64,000 nucleotides of DNA from the NCBI GenBank assembly GCA_963751615.1, contig CAVVVG010000007.1, positions 310,001-374,000 on the forward strand, given 5' to 3'. The notes below the pieces were generated by a model. It saw nothing but the letters and a program-made list of their open reading frames with translations. It had not been told where the DNA came from and did not search any database. Source of the DNA: Palsa-892 sp963751615 (GTDB lineage: Bacteria; Pseudomonadota; Alphaproteobacteria; Rhizobiales; Xanthobacteraceae). Below are positions 26,152 through 35,195 of the stretch, piece by piece (the first letter of the stretch is position 1; the number at the start of each line of letters is the position of its first letter). Made by a program: the position numbers and the translations under genes.

Positions 26152-27045
26152 TCAGGATGGCACTTCGAACTCACGCTTGACTGCGGCGATTTCGGCAAAC
26201 GTCGGCAAACCCGCCTCATTGCCGAGATGCTGGATCTTGAAGGCGGATGCTGCTCGCGCGAAGCGGAAATGCTCCTCCCAGCTCTTTGCGGGAGTAGCGA
26301 GATAAGAATAAATGTATGCGCCGTGGAAGACGTCTCCCGCTCCACTGGTATCGAGAACTCGATCCGACGGTACGGCAAGAGCAGGAAGTGTCCGAATGGT
26401 GCCCGTATCGTCGAACCAAACTAAGCCGCGCTCTCCGAGCGTTACTCCGCCAAGCCGACATCCACGGCTTTTGAGATAATCAAGCATAGTTGGTGGATCA
26501 TACCCCATTTGCTGACATAAGCGCTCGGCCACGATCGCAACGTCGATGAAACCAAGAAGTTCATGAGTATTCGAGCGAAGTCCTCCACCATCGAGCGAGG
26601 TGAGAACTCCCGCTTCACGGCACAGCTTGGCGTAGTAAATCGCGGCATCCGGCTGGTGGCCGTCCAAGTGAAGCGCGCGGCAGGCTGAGAGTTGCAGGAT
26701 AGGAAAGGAGTCAAGATAGTCGTCATCACGACAACGTACGATGGCCCGCTTACCATCATTCGGCATGATGAACGATAACGAAGACGATCTGACCTTCCTA
26801 GCGTGGATCGAGATCCCATACTTCGCCGCCATATCCAGAAACATGCGCCCGAGCCAATCACCAGCGACAGTTGTCAGCACTTCCGGCGCAATTCCCAACT
26901 TGCCACAGCAGAAGGCAGCGGTGACCGCGTTGCCACCGAACGAGACGGCGTAGGCCGATGCCACATGCTTATCGTCGCCCGTTGGCATCCGGTCGGTAAG
27001 AAAAGTTACGTCGATATACGTTTGCCCAATAAAGAGAGCCTGCAT
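26152..27045 (-). CDS. PfkB/ribokinase family sugar kinase
   Basis: A 297-residue kinase that should phosphorylate a sugar or nucleoside. The N-terminal glycine motif is SFGGNAVTAAFCCGKLG, and the C-terminal signature DTSGAGDVFHGAYIY contains the catalytic Asp and anion hole. Its substrate is unknown; the neighbouring phosphomannose isomerase, glycosyltransferase and GH130 enzyme suggest sugar or glycan metabolism. It starts 149 nt downstream of the GH130 gene in the same orientation and may share its transcript. Confidence 0.88.
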   Translation of the reverse strand: MQALFIGQTYIDVTFLTDRMPTGDDKHVASAYAVSFGGNAVTAAFCCGKLGIAPEVLTTVAGDWLGRMFLDMAAKYGISIHARKVRSSSLSFIMPNDGKRAIVRCRDDDYLDSFPILQLSACRALHLDGHQPDAAIYYAKLCREAGVLTSLDGGGLRSNTHELLGFIDVAIVAERLCQQMGYDPPTMLDYLKSRGCRLGGVTLGERGLVWFDDTGTIRTLPALAVPSDRVLDTSGAGDVFHGAYIYSYLATPAKSWEEHFRFARAASAFKIQHLGNEAGLPTFAEIAAVKREFEVPS

Positions 27046-27193
27046 TTAGTTTTGTCCTTTGGCGCTATGCGCTTGAACTGACAGCGGGGCATACGATGGC
27101 GCTAGATGCGAGAACCCAGGTTCCCGCTATTTGCTCTTTGAGCGCGTCGCTGGCGGAAAAGTTTTGTGCCCTATTATTCAATTTGACTGGTCA

Positions 27194-28492
27194 TCAGCTC
27201 GCGACGGCCTCCATCAGCGTCGAAATTTTTATCGTCGCAAAATTGGAGAAGGTGTCAGATATCGCATAAGGCAAGATGATCTGGTCGCGATGACGCATTG
27301 CGCCACACGTATAGACGACGTTGGGTACGTAACCTTCACGTTCGGTGAGCTCGGGATGAACCAGAGGCTCTCGCGAACGTGCAAGAACCTTTGAGGGATC
27401 CTTCTTGTCCAAGAGAACCGCCCCAATCGAATATTTTCTCACCGGACCAACCCCGTGGGTTAGCAGGAGCCAACAGTCGTCCAGTTCGATGGGTGAGCCA
27501 CAATTGCCAATTTGAACGAATTCCCATGGAAACTCGGGCTGAAGGATGGATTGACCCCCGTCCCATGTGTAAAGGTCGTCAGAATAAATCAGATAGAGAT
27601 TCTCGTTGTCATGCCGGGCAATCATCGCATAGCGGCCGCCGATTTTCCGCGGAAATAGAGCCATTCCCTTATTACGCGTCGCCGATCCGCCGAGCGGCGT
27701 CATCCTGAATGATTGGAAGTCCGTCGTTTGGAGTAACTCAGAGCGGATCTTCCCGCCGCTATATGCTGTGTAAGTTGCGTAGAATGTTTTTTGCGATTCT
27801 CCGCCGAATTCGACGAATCGGGCGTCCTCGATGCCGTTTGATTGGGCATCAGTAATAGGAAAAATGACCCGTTCGCTCAATTCTTCGTCCGGCCGGAAGA
27901 TCACTTCGATTTCGTCGCCATCGGGCTTGGACGTTCGGCTGCTGATTTTTGGAACCGAGGCGAGACGCGCGGTCGGATCAACGTTTACGCTTCCGTCCGC
28001 AGCTATGGTGCCGGATCGGAACGTCAGCGATGAGATATGACCTTCACCGACGGCACGGAGGCTCAATATGAATCGGCATCCATTCTCCGGCGCATTTGAT
28101 TGGTCGGGGTGCCGAACAATGCTCGGATTGAATAACGCCGACGCTTCGAAGGAGTACTCTTGAAGAAAATACGCACCAATCAGGCAGCGTTGTGTCTTGT
28201 TGAATACGGCATGCGGCTCGAACGCCTCTTCCATCTCGGCGGCTCGTGCTTCGAAGATCTCGAACAAGTTTCTATGACGACCTTCGAAATTTTCGAGCAC
28301 GTCGCTCAGTTGTCGCGCGGCAGCCCCGGGCTCGAGCCGGAGAACCCTGCCAACAATATGGTTGGCCCGAATCTTATCGGTTGGGTTGAGGTCTCTCGGT
28401 TCAGTCGCCGGTTTGAAGGGTCTGACTACGACCCTGGCCGGATCCGGGCGTAGATACAAGTTTTGGCGGTTCAAGAATCGGGATTGAAACAA
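27194..28492 (-). CDS. GH130 family glycoside phosphorylase/hydrolase
   Basis: A 432-residue protein of glycoside hydrolase family 130, most of which phosphorolyse or hydrolyse beta-mannosides. It shows LNRQNLYLRPDPARVVVRPF near the N-terminus, DAQSNGIEDARFVEF, YTAYSGGKIRSELLQTTDFQ, ALFPRKIGGRYAMIARHDNE, and GNCGSPIELDDCWLLLTHGV, the propeller motifs of the family. The ATG at 28492 lies inside the end of the glycosyltransferase gene, giving a 92-nt overlap in a different frame; the conserved N-terminus lies within this overlap, so it appears real. The cluster context suggests a mannose-containing storage or signalling glycan. Confidence 0.88.
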   Translation of the reverse strand: MFQSRFLNRQNLYLRPDPARVVVRPFKPATEPRDLNPTDKIRANHIVGRVLRLEPGAAARQLSDVLENFEGRHRNLFEIFEARAAEMEEAFEPHAVFNKTQRCLIGAYFLQEYSFEASALFNPSIVRHPDQSNAPENGCRFILSLRAVGEGHISSLTFRSGTIAADGSVNVDPTARLASVPKISSRTSKPDGDEIEVIFRPDEELSERVIFPITDAQSNGIEDARFVEFGGESQKTFYATYTAYSGGKIRSELLQTTDFQSFRMTPLGGSATRNKGMALFPRKIGGRYAMIARHDNENLYLIYSDDLYTWDGGQSILQPEFPWEFVQIGNCGSPIELDDCWLLLTHGVGPVRKYSIGAVLLDKKDPSKVLARSREPLVHPELTEREGYVPNVVYTCGAMRHRDQIILPYAISDTFSNFATIKISTLMEAVAS

Positions 28493-30821
28493 GGGGGCCC
28501 CCTGGTGTTGTTCGAGGTGTAATCGAGCGAACGGCGCTGCCTGTCAATTTGGCCAGGGGTTTCGTTCTGCCTATCGCAGCGGCGCGCTTGAATTGCCGTA
28601 TCTCCGCAAGACCGAGGAGATATGAGAGTGCTGATTCCGCACCCTTATTCTCATTAGGTCGATCCGAATGGAGCCCATCCAAACAGCTGCCGGTATCGGA
28701 ATCAATCAGCGTTGTGTGTAGGTCATTTTCGCCAAGAAACCAACTGAACGCGCGCATCGCCCCTGCAACCCATTCCGCGCCATCATCCGCCCGCGACGCC
28801 GCAAGGCACGCAGAAATTGTTGCTGACGCTTCGACTGGCTGCTGATCAAACGCTTCGGGTTTCTTTCGGAGCCCGCCGAAGCTTCTGGTACCAACTGGTC
28901 TGAAGTATCCCGATGATGTGGTCTGAAGCGACATGAGCCAGCGGAGCGATCTGAGGCCGACCCGGACGTACGATTGCGTGCGGGTCGTCAGTCCGGTTTG
29001 GATCAGCGCCTGGGGAAGGCGGGCGTTGTCGTATGAGAGTGAGTCTTCAAACCAGACCCAGTCTTTGCTTTCGTTTGCGGCAAACAGGGACATTAACCGA
29101 TTGGCTAATACGTTGCGCATGCGGTTAGCGAAAAGATCTTCACCGACAAGCGTGCAATAGGTGTCTAGCCCTAGGAGCGAAAAGGCCCAGGCCCGCGGAG
29201 ATGAGAATTGCTCGACGGTGGGAAGCGCGGTCTTAAAGAGCGCCGCGGCCCATCTGCGGCGAGATGGGTTCGTGTCTTTGCGTGCGCATTCGGCCAATGC
29301 CCAGAGCGTCCTGCCATGACTATCCTCCGAGCCCGTCTCTTCCAGCCATCGTCGGTCGTAGCTCATGAAATTTCGGAACCGACGAGTGTCGGAGTTCCAT
29401 CCGTGCTGAATAAATGCTGCAAAGCGAGCAGTCATTGTCTCGGACAATTGCGCCTCTCCAGAGTTCGCAAGAGCGGTTGAGAACAGCAGGGCGCGAGCGT
29501 TGTCGTCGATACAGTAGCCATGGGCGCGATCTGGTACTGCATGGACGGCATGTTGGAGCATGCCGGTGCTATCGCAGAGCGAGAGAAAATGCCCGATTTG
29601 GATATCAGGAATGGCGGGCCCCTGGTTCCTGGAGCTCCCAGAGACGATCGGATCAATCGGAAGCAATATTTCGGCGCGCTCGCGCGAAGTCTCAAAGACC
29701 GCGAGGTAGCGCTTGGCCGTTTGCGCCCATGTCATCGAGCGGCTTTCCGCGTACGCCCGTTTGCGCATGGAATGACGCCGAACATCGTTCGTCAACAGAC
29801 CGGCGATTTCGATGCTCATGGCTTCGGGATCCCTGAAAGGAACTAGAATACCAAGCCCGTCACTCAGGAGTTCTTTGGCGTGCCAGTAAGGTGTCGATAC
29901 GACAGCCTTTCCCAGCCCGAAGCTGTAGGCGAGCGTGCCTGACGTCATCTGGGTTTCGTTGAGATAGGGCGTCACATAGACATCGCACATCGAAATGAAG
30001 TCCAGCAGCGTTGCTTGGTCTACGAACTGGTTGAAAAAGACGACATGGTCCTCTACGCCAACCTCGCGTGCGCGCGCCATTAAGCTGTCGCGATAAGCCT
30101 CGCCCTGATGCCGCACAAGCTTCGGATGGGTCGCTCCGAGAATGACATATACAGCGTTCGGACAGGATTTGATGATGCGTGGCATGGCATCAATCACAGT
30201 TTCGATACCTTTGCTTGGCGAAAGGAGACCGAACGTGAGGATGATCATTTTTCCATCGAAGCCGAATTTCGCTTTGGCGTGATGCGTTTCGAGGAATGGG
30301 AAGTCGGGTATTCCGTGCGGTATAATCTCAATCTTACGAGCGGGCACAGCATGAACTGAACGGAGGAACTCGTAACCTTTTTCCGACATTACGACGACCT
30401 TCGCCGAAATATCGATGATCCGGTCCATCACGTCGCGCTGGGTTAGCGTCGGTTTCTCGAGCACCGTGTGAAGCGTCGTGACAAGCGGCATTTCGAGGCG
30501 CGACAAAAGCTCAATGATATTACCACCAGCCTGCCCGCCAAAAATTCCATACTCGTGCTGCAGGGAGACAACATCGATGTCTGCATTGTTCAAGAACTTG
30601 GCGGCCTGAACATAATCATTGACTTTTTCCTCGTGAACCTGAAAGCGCACAGCCCGCGGATAGTCGTAGGTGCGACCGGGATCTGTCATTGCGACGACGC
30701 AAGTTTCAATATTTGGCGCAGCGGTCGAGACCGCTCCATGAATATCATGCGTAAAGGTTGCGATCCCGCAGCGGCGCGGGAGATAATTTCCGATGAATCC
30801 TATGCGCTGAATCGATTTCAT
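28401..30821 (-). CDS. GT4 glycosyltransferase with large C-terminal helical domain
   Basis: An 806-residue protein. Residues 1-390 form a GT4 (GT-B fold) glycosyltransferase: GFIGNYLPRRCGIATFTHDI, VSLQHEYGIFGGQAGGN, TFGLLSPSKGIETVIDAMP, YVTPYLNETQMTSGTLAYSF. Residues about 400-740 look like an alpha/alpha toroid: HGYCIDDNARALLFSTAL, DSHGRTLWALAECAR, SSPRAWAFSLLGLD, NENKGAESALSYLLGL. The combination suggests synthesis and trimming or sensing of one glycan by a single polypeptide. The start overlaps the stop of the upstream manA gene by four bases and the end overlaps GH130 by 92 nt. Confidence 0.88.
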   Translation of the reverse strand: MKSIQRIGFIGNYLPRRCGIATFTHDIHGAVSTAAPNIETCVVAMTDPGRTYDYPRAVRFQVHEEKVNDYVQAAKFLNNADIDVVSLQHEYGIFGGQAGGNIIELLSRLEMPLVTTLHTVLEKPTLTQRDVMDRIIDISAKVVVMSEKGYEFLRSVHAVPARKIEIIPHGIPDFPFLETHHAKAKFGFDGKMIILTFGLLSPSKGIETVIDAMPRIIKSCPNAVYVILGATHPKLVRHQGEAYRDSLMARAREVGVEDHVVFFNQFVDQATLLDFISMCDVYVTPYLNETQMTSGTLAYSFGLGKAVVSTPYWHAKELLSDGLGILVPFRDPEAMSIEIAGLLTNDVRRHSMRKRAYAESRSMTWAQTAKRYLAVFETSRERAEILLPIDPIVSGSSRNQGPAIPDIQIGHFLSLCDSTGMLQHAVHAVPDRAHGYCIDDNARALLFSTALANSGEAQLSETMTARFAAFIQHGWNSDTRRFRNFMSYDRRWLEETGSEDSHGRTLWALAECARKDTNPSRRRWAAALFKTALPTVEQFSSPRAWAFSLLGLDTYCTLVGEDLFANRMRNVLANRLMSLFAANESKDWVWFEDSLSYDNARLPQALIQTGLTTRTQSYVRVGLRSLRWLMSLQTTSSGYFRPVGTRSFGGLRKKPEAFDQQPVEASATISACLAASRADDGAEWVAGAMRAFSWFLGENDLHTTLIDSDTGSCLDGLHSDRPNENKGAESALSYLLGLAEIRQFKRAAAIGRTKPLAKLTGSAVRSITPRTTPGGPLVSIPILEPPKLVSTPGSGQGRSQTLQTGD

Positions 30822-31777
30822 TGAGTTGTTTCTAGGCGTCCGTTTGTCCGGGCCGCCTTTGCTTGGGTAAGAGTGGGCACCTGCACCTCCTGTGGCCGTT
30901 CTGAATTGATTTCACCCGTTTGTTTGACGCGTTGCAGCAGCTGTGGAACGGGGCCGCCGCCGGTGTACGCCACGAGGCCTGTCATGCCGACCGAACCAGA
31001 CTGTATGTTAACGTGGTCCGATTGCGCGAAAATGGCGTCGCCTACACCAACGTCGAATGGTTCGACGCGGCCACCTCCACTCAGAACGAGCAACCATGTC
31101 TCTCTTTCCGCTTCCAAACACCAAGCGGAGTTTGGCGCCAGATCGATTTTTTCGAACACGAAGTGCGCATTTGTGAGCAGAAGCATCCGCGAGTCGGTGA
31201 GTCGGCTTGGTGTGATCCGAAAATCGGCAGGCCCGGCATCCGCTACTGCAATTGCGCGCTCGATGTGAAGTTCACGCTGCCGACCATAATCGAAAAGACG
31301 GAATGTTGCGTCACTGCGCTGTTGAATCTCTGCGATCACAACTCCCGCACCAATCGCGTGGATCGTCCCGGCAGGCACGAAAATAATATCGTTCACCGAC
31401 ACGGTCTGCCATCGAACAAATTCTAAAATTGAGCCGGTGTCGATGGCCTGACGTAATTGCTGCGGAGTCAGATGTTTATTCAGGCCGAGAGCGACTTTAG
31501 CTTCAGGAGCAGCACTTAACACGTACCAAGCTTCGGTCTTGCCACTTGGCAGGCCAATCGAATGCGCAAATGCGTCGTCGGGATGAACCTGAATGGAAAG
31601 TGGCTGGCTCGTGAACAGCAATTTAAGAAGGAGCGATGAATCTCTCACCGCCCTATCAGGTCGCTCGTACCAGATTTCGCCAATCGGGCTGTCATGACGT
31701 GCATTGCTCCAAGGACGTAAATCTACAATACCCCAAGGCTTGGGTAAGGCATGCGCGCGTGCATGTTCAATCGCCAT
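30818..31777 (-). CDS. manA: Mannose-6-phosphate isomerase, class I
   Basis: A 319-residue zinc isomerase interconverting mannose-6-P and fructose-6-P. It contains LSIQVHPDDAFAHSIG with the Gln and His zinc ligands, GKTEAWYVL with the Glu ligand, PAGTIHAIGAGVVIAEIQQ with the His ligand, and SDATFRLFDYGR. The frame opens at 31909, but the ATG at 31777 (MAIEHARAH) precedes the first conserved residues. It overlaps the glycosyltransferase by four bases, so supply of mannose-phosphate and glycan assembly are coupled. The symbol reflects the family. Confidence 0.88.
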   Translation of the reverse strand: MAIEHARAHALPKPWGIVDLRPWSNARHDSPIGEIWYERPDRAVRDSSLLLKLLFTSQPLSIQVHPDDAFAHSIGLPSGKTEAWYVLSAAPEAKVALGLNKHLTPQQLRQAIDTGSILEFVRWQTVSVNDIIFVPAGTIHAIGAGVVIAEIQQRSDATFRLFDYGRQRELHIERAIAVADAGPADFRITPSRLTDSRMLLLTNAHFVFEKIDLAPNSAWCLEAERETWLLVLSGGGRVEPFDVGVGDAIFAQSDHVNIQSGSVGMTGLVAYTGGGPVPQLLQRVKQTGEINSERPQEVQVPTLTQAKAARTNGRLETTQ

Positions 31778-32172
31778 AATTCTCTTACCTCTTAATTCGA
31801 GCGAGCGCACAAATGCTCGTCTCCCCTCTTGCGCACTGCTTCGGTGCGAGGGGCAACCAGAAGACCTAATCCTGTTCGAGCCTTGGCCGATCGCTCTAAA
31901 GCGTCTCAACCAAAAAAAGCATGCGCCTTTTTTGGCTCAATGTCGACCACACTGTCCTTTTATCCGTGTGGAATCTGAGCAAAATTGCTCATGCCACCTC
32001 ATCTAGCTATTTGGTCTCGGCATTCCTATATTTACATTGATTATGATCAATAAAAAAAACTTTTTAAGCATAAGCGGAGGCTCGTGCGCTAAGAGGGAAG
32101 ATCGCTCGCTTTCTGCACAAATATTAAGAATGATGAAGACTAAAGCAACAATATGATCCGAACAGAAAGCCC
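31778..32172. other. Divergent control region between manA operon and DUF1488 gene
   Basis: No gene. Visible structures are an imperfect hairpin at 31823-31857 (CCCCT/AGGGG and CGCAC/GTGCG arms), an inverted repeat CCAAAAAA/TTTTTTGG around GCATGC at about 31910-31935, and the FNR/FixK-type box at 32037-32050. The first two lie in the probable leader of the manA transcript. Confidence 0.5.
32037..32050. promoter_or_regulatory. Perfect FNR/FixK-type anaerobox (TTGAT-TATG-ATCAA)
   Basis: The 14-bp palindrome matches the consensus TTGAT-N4-ATCAA exactly. Its centre is about 130 nt upstream of the DUF1488 start (32173) and about 266 nt upstream of the manA start (31777). With the usual -41.5 placement either direction is possible, giving a leader of about 90 or 225 nt. 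It implies induction under low oxygen by an FNR/FixK-family regulator not encoded here. Confidence 0.7.
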
Positions 32173-32445
32173 ATGAAATATACGGCGTTGAATTTTCCCA
32201 ACGCGAGCCGCCTTTACGATGCGAGGCGACGTGCTGTACGATTTTGGGGGCACGTAAGTGCGATGGAGTTTCCGTTCTCCGTCACTGAAGATGCCTTAAA
32301 ACGGGTTCAACCAGACATGCGGCTCGACGAGGCGGGTCTACTTCGCGCGTTCGATCTAAATCGCGATGCCATCCACAAGATTGCGACCAAAGTTTATGCC
32401 CGTGGGCGCAAGGGTTCTTACGAATTAATTGCGACTGATTTTTGA
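32173..32445 (+). CDS. DUF1488 family protein
   Basis: A 90-residue protein. It has LYDARRRAVRFWGHVSAMEF, EFPFSVTEDALKR, and a C-terminal FDLNRDAIHKIATKVYARGR segment, the layout of DUF1488 proteins, which are frequent in alphaproteobacteria and have no known function. It is monocistronic. The FNR/FixK-type box upstream suggests expression under low oxygen. Confidence 0.85.
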   Translation: MKYTALNFPNASRLYDARRRAVRFWGHVSAMEFPFSVTEDALKRVQPDMRLDEAGLLRAFDLNRDAIHKIATKVYARGRKGSYELIATDF

Positions 32446-32619
32446 ACTCATATTGACTGCAGCGCCGCGGCGAATGTTCTCATCATCAAGCGTTACGTCT
32501 GGCCAACTTTCAATAATCTGTTATTTTACGAATTCGCCCTCTTTTTTAGATTAGCCAGCAATTGTATCTGTCATAGATAGATCTTTCATGCCGGTAAATT
32601 TTTGGGACGAATTAACGCG

Positions 32620-33435
32620 ATGGCGACGAGTAAATTAAAGATTACTATTGAGGGGCAATCTCTAGAGTGCGCATGGTTTGGCCCAGCAGCGCCGGAGGCG
32701 CCGACAATCGTTGCAATGCACGAAGGACTCGGGTCACTTTCTACCTGGAGGGATTTTCCTGAAAGGTTGGCCGATGCCACAAGCTCCCGAGTGTTTGCTT
32801 TTTCTAGAGCCGGATATGGCCAATCGTCCGAGGCCAAACTTCCTCGACCGCTTGACTATCTTCAGTGCGAAGCCATTGACGTGCTACCTAAATTACTCAA
32901 TGCGATTAGCTTTCGTCGCGGCATTTTGTTGGGACACAGTGATGGCGCATCAATTGCTGCGATCTACGCCGGTAGTATACAAGATCATCGCGTTCGGGGA
33001 CTCGTGTTAATTGAGCCACACTTTTTCGTTGAAAATGTGAATATCGAAGCCATTCGCAAAACGGCAAAGGACTATGAATTAACGGACCTTGGCTCTCGCC
33101 TGCAGCGGCATCATGTCGACGCTGACAAAACGTTTCGAGGTTGGCGTGATCTTTGGCTTGATCCCCGCTTTAAGTCCTTCGACATTCGCGAGGACCTTCG
33201 ATATATCCGCGTTCCGATGCTAATTGTGAAAGGTGCGAATGATCCATACGGCAGTGTTGCGCAAATCCACGTCGCCGAAGAGCAATGTTACTCACCTGTA
33301 GAATCAATTGTTATTCCAGACGCCCGGCACGCTCCTCATCACGAACAACCAGAGCAAACGTTGGCAGCTATCGCCTCATTCATCAACCATATCTTGTGGT
33401 CGCATAAAGAAGCGCAAGTTTTGCAAGAAAGCTAA
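32620..33435 (+). CDS. Alpha/beta hydrolase
   Basis: A 271-residue alpha/beta-hydrolase-fold enzyme. The oxyanion region is MHEGLGSLSTWRDFP, FSRAGYGQSS follows, the nucleophile elbow is GHSDGASIAA (Ser), the acid is probably Asp in VKGANDPYGS, and the His is in PDARHAPHHEQP. A TTG start at 32602 would add six residues; the ATG at 32620 is chosen though no strong ribosome site is visible. It borders the catabolic island and could cleave an ester, lactone or ring-fission product; the substrate is unknown. Confidence 0.85.
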   Translation: MATSKLKITIEGQSLECAWFGPAAPEAPTIVAMHEGLGSLSTWRDFPERLADATSSRVFAFSRAGYGQSSEAKLPRPLDYLQCEAIDVLPKLLNAISFRRGILLGHSDGASIAAIYAGSIQDHRVRGLVLIEPHFFVENVNIEAIRKTAKDYELTDLGSRLQRHHVDADKTFRGWRDLWLDPRFKSFDIREDLRYIRVPMLIVKGANDPYGSVAQIHVAEEQCYSPVESIVIPDARHAPHHEQPEQTLAAIASFINHILWSHKEAQVLQES

Positions 33436-33477
33436 TTATTGAGTGGTTTTTATATTATACTTCGCCGTTGGGATCTA

Positions 33478-34203
33478 TCAGGTCTTCTGATCCCGCGGCA
33501 GCGGTACAATATTTGTCACCGCTGCATTCGATCTTTGCGACATGGCGAATATAATTGCATTGACAACGTCATCAGGACGGAGCGGATTTTCGATGCCCAT
33601 TGCCTTCATTGGATGCTCTTTAAACCCACGATGCAGTTCGCTCAGTGTCATCCCTGGTTCAATGCAGCTAATCTGCACAGGCGTGCGAGCAAGCTCCTGT
33701 CGCAATGAGTCGGAAAGCGCTTCCAGTGCATGCTTCGTTCCCGCGTATATTCCCGAATAAATTCTCGTCTTTATTCCAAGGACACTCGTAATATTTATAA
33801 GGTGACCTGCGTCGCGCGATTTAAAGTAAGTAATAGCGCGATGCGTAACTTGGAACGGCGCTTCAACATTTGTAGAGACTAGCTCACTGATGAGCTCTGG
33901 CTTTGCACGATCAACTGCTCCGGCCCAGATTGTACCTGCATTGTTGACGACCACGTCGCAATGGTCGAGCTGTTTGATCGCTGCATCCATGAAATTCATC
34001 GCAAAATTAGCTTCACGCACGTCAGCTTGAAACGTTGCAATCGTAGAGATTTCTGATCTCAATTTATCGAGCTTGCTTTGGTCGCGTCCATGAGCGAGCA
34101 CCCGGCAATTCTCCAGAGCTAATCGTTTGGCTAAGGCTAACCCAATGCCACTTGTCGCTCCTGTTATTGCTACCCGTTTTCCCGCCAGAGACTGGGTACT
34201 CAT
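33478..34203 (-). CDS. Short-chain dehydrogenase/reductase
   Basis: A 241-residue SDR with a complete classical motif set: TGATSGIGLALA (cofactor), VVNNAGTIWAG, NITSVLG with the catalytic Ser, and YAGTKHALEAL with Tyr and Lys. It should oxidise or reduce an alcohol/ketone with NAD(P). Its ATG overlaps the stop of the livM-like gene by four bases, so it is the distal gene of the minus-strand liv unit, suggesting it works on the compound imported by that transporter. Confidence 0.88.
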   Translation of the reverse strand: MSTQSLAGKRVAITGATSGIGLALAKRLALENCRVLAHGRDQSKLDKLRSEISTIATFQADVREANFAMNFMDAAIKQLDHCDVVVNNAGTIWAGAVDRAKPELISELVSTNVEAPFQVTHRAITYFKSRDAGHLINITSVLGIKTRIYSGIYAGTKHALEALSDSLRQELARTPVQISCIEPGMTLSELHRGFKEHPMKAMGIENPLRPDDVVNAIIFAMSQRSNAAVTNIVPLPRDQKT

Positions 34204-35195
34204 GCAGGCTCCACAGATCGCTTTTCTTGTTTTCGAGAGCCGCGAACTTCAAAAAAATAGAGAATTTCGCCAATTATCCCTTTGCGGAAGAGCAGAACGC
34301 AAAGCATAAAGATCGCGCCGATCAAGATTGGTATTTTAGTTGAAAGATCAAATGAGATTGGGCCAATTTGAACCACGCCGATGCCCGCAAGTTCCGTTTG
34401 CAGCAGAATAACCACAACAGCACCGACGACCGGACCAAGCGTTGTTCCAAGACCGCCCAACAGACACATGAGGATCACTTCACCTGACATCCTCCAGTGC
34501 ACATCGCTTAAGGCAGCAAGACTAATAATGATCGCTTTCAAGCCTCCAGCAAATCCTGCTAACGCCGCTGAAATCACGAACGCCATCAGCTTGTAACCCT
34601 GCACGTCATAGCCAAGTGAAATTGCTCTAGGTTCATTGTCCCTGATGGCCTTTAAGGTCTGTCCAAAAGGCGAATAGATAACATAGCGAACGAACCAAAT
34701 CGTTGCGAAGAGCAGGATAAAACACAAATAGTACATGACGAGTTCATTGTTCAGATCGATAAGACCAAAAAGTTTTCCGCGCGGAATTCGTTGAAGGCCA
34801 TCTTCTGCACCCGTAAATGGCGCTTGCACGCAGAAAAAATAGACCATCTGCGCCAAAGCGAGCGTAATCATTGCGAAATAAATGCCACGACGACGAATTG
34901 CCATTTTGCCGAAGATCCAACCTAGGGCTGCAGCCAGCAGCGTCCCAAGAAGGAGTGCCGCCTCTGTCGTGATGCCCCAGTTCTTGATGGCATAACCCGC
35001 AAAATATGCGCCCATTCCAAAGAATGCGGCGTGACCGATCGAAAGCAGGCCAACGTAACCAGTGAAAAAATTGAACGCGATTGCAAAGATCCCAAAAGCC
35101 ATACATTTCATCAAAATCAACATATAGATGCCCGTAAACGGGGCGATTACGCCAACGACCACTAGAAGTACTAATAAAGTGCGCTCCGCATTCAT
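34200..35195 (-). CDS. Branched-chain amino-acid-type ABC permease (LivM family)
   Basis: A 331-residue inner-membrane permease with about eight to ten helices. It has FNFFTGYVGLLSIGHAAFFG, the LivM signature, IRDNEPRAISLGYDVQGYKL with the EAA-like loop, and GGLGTTLGPVVGAVVVILLQ. It is intact, unlike its partners in the same operon. It overlaps livH upstream and the SDR downstream by four bases each. Transporters of this class often carry aromatic acids in catabolic islands. Confidence 0.9.
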   Translation of the reverse strand: MNAERTLLVLLVVVGVIAPFTGIYMLILMKCMAFGIFAIAFNFFTGYVGLLSIGHAAFFGMGAYFAGYAIKNWGITTEAALLLGTLLAAALGWIFGKMAIRRRGIYFAMITLALAQMVYFFCVQAPFTGAEDGLQRIPRGKLFGLIDLNNELVMYYLCFILLFATIWFVRYVIYSPFGQTLKAIRDNEPRAISLGYDVQGYKLMAFVISAALAGFAGGLKAIIISLAALSDVHWRMSGEVILMCLLGGLGTTLGPVVGAVVVILLQTELAGIGVVQIGPISFDLSTKIPILIGAIFMLCVLLFRKGIIGEILYFFEVRGSRKQEKRSVEPA

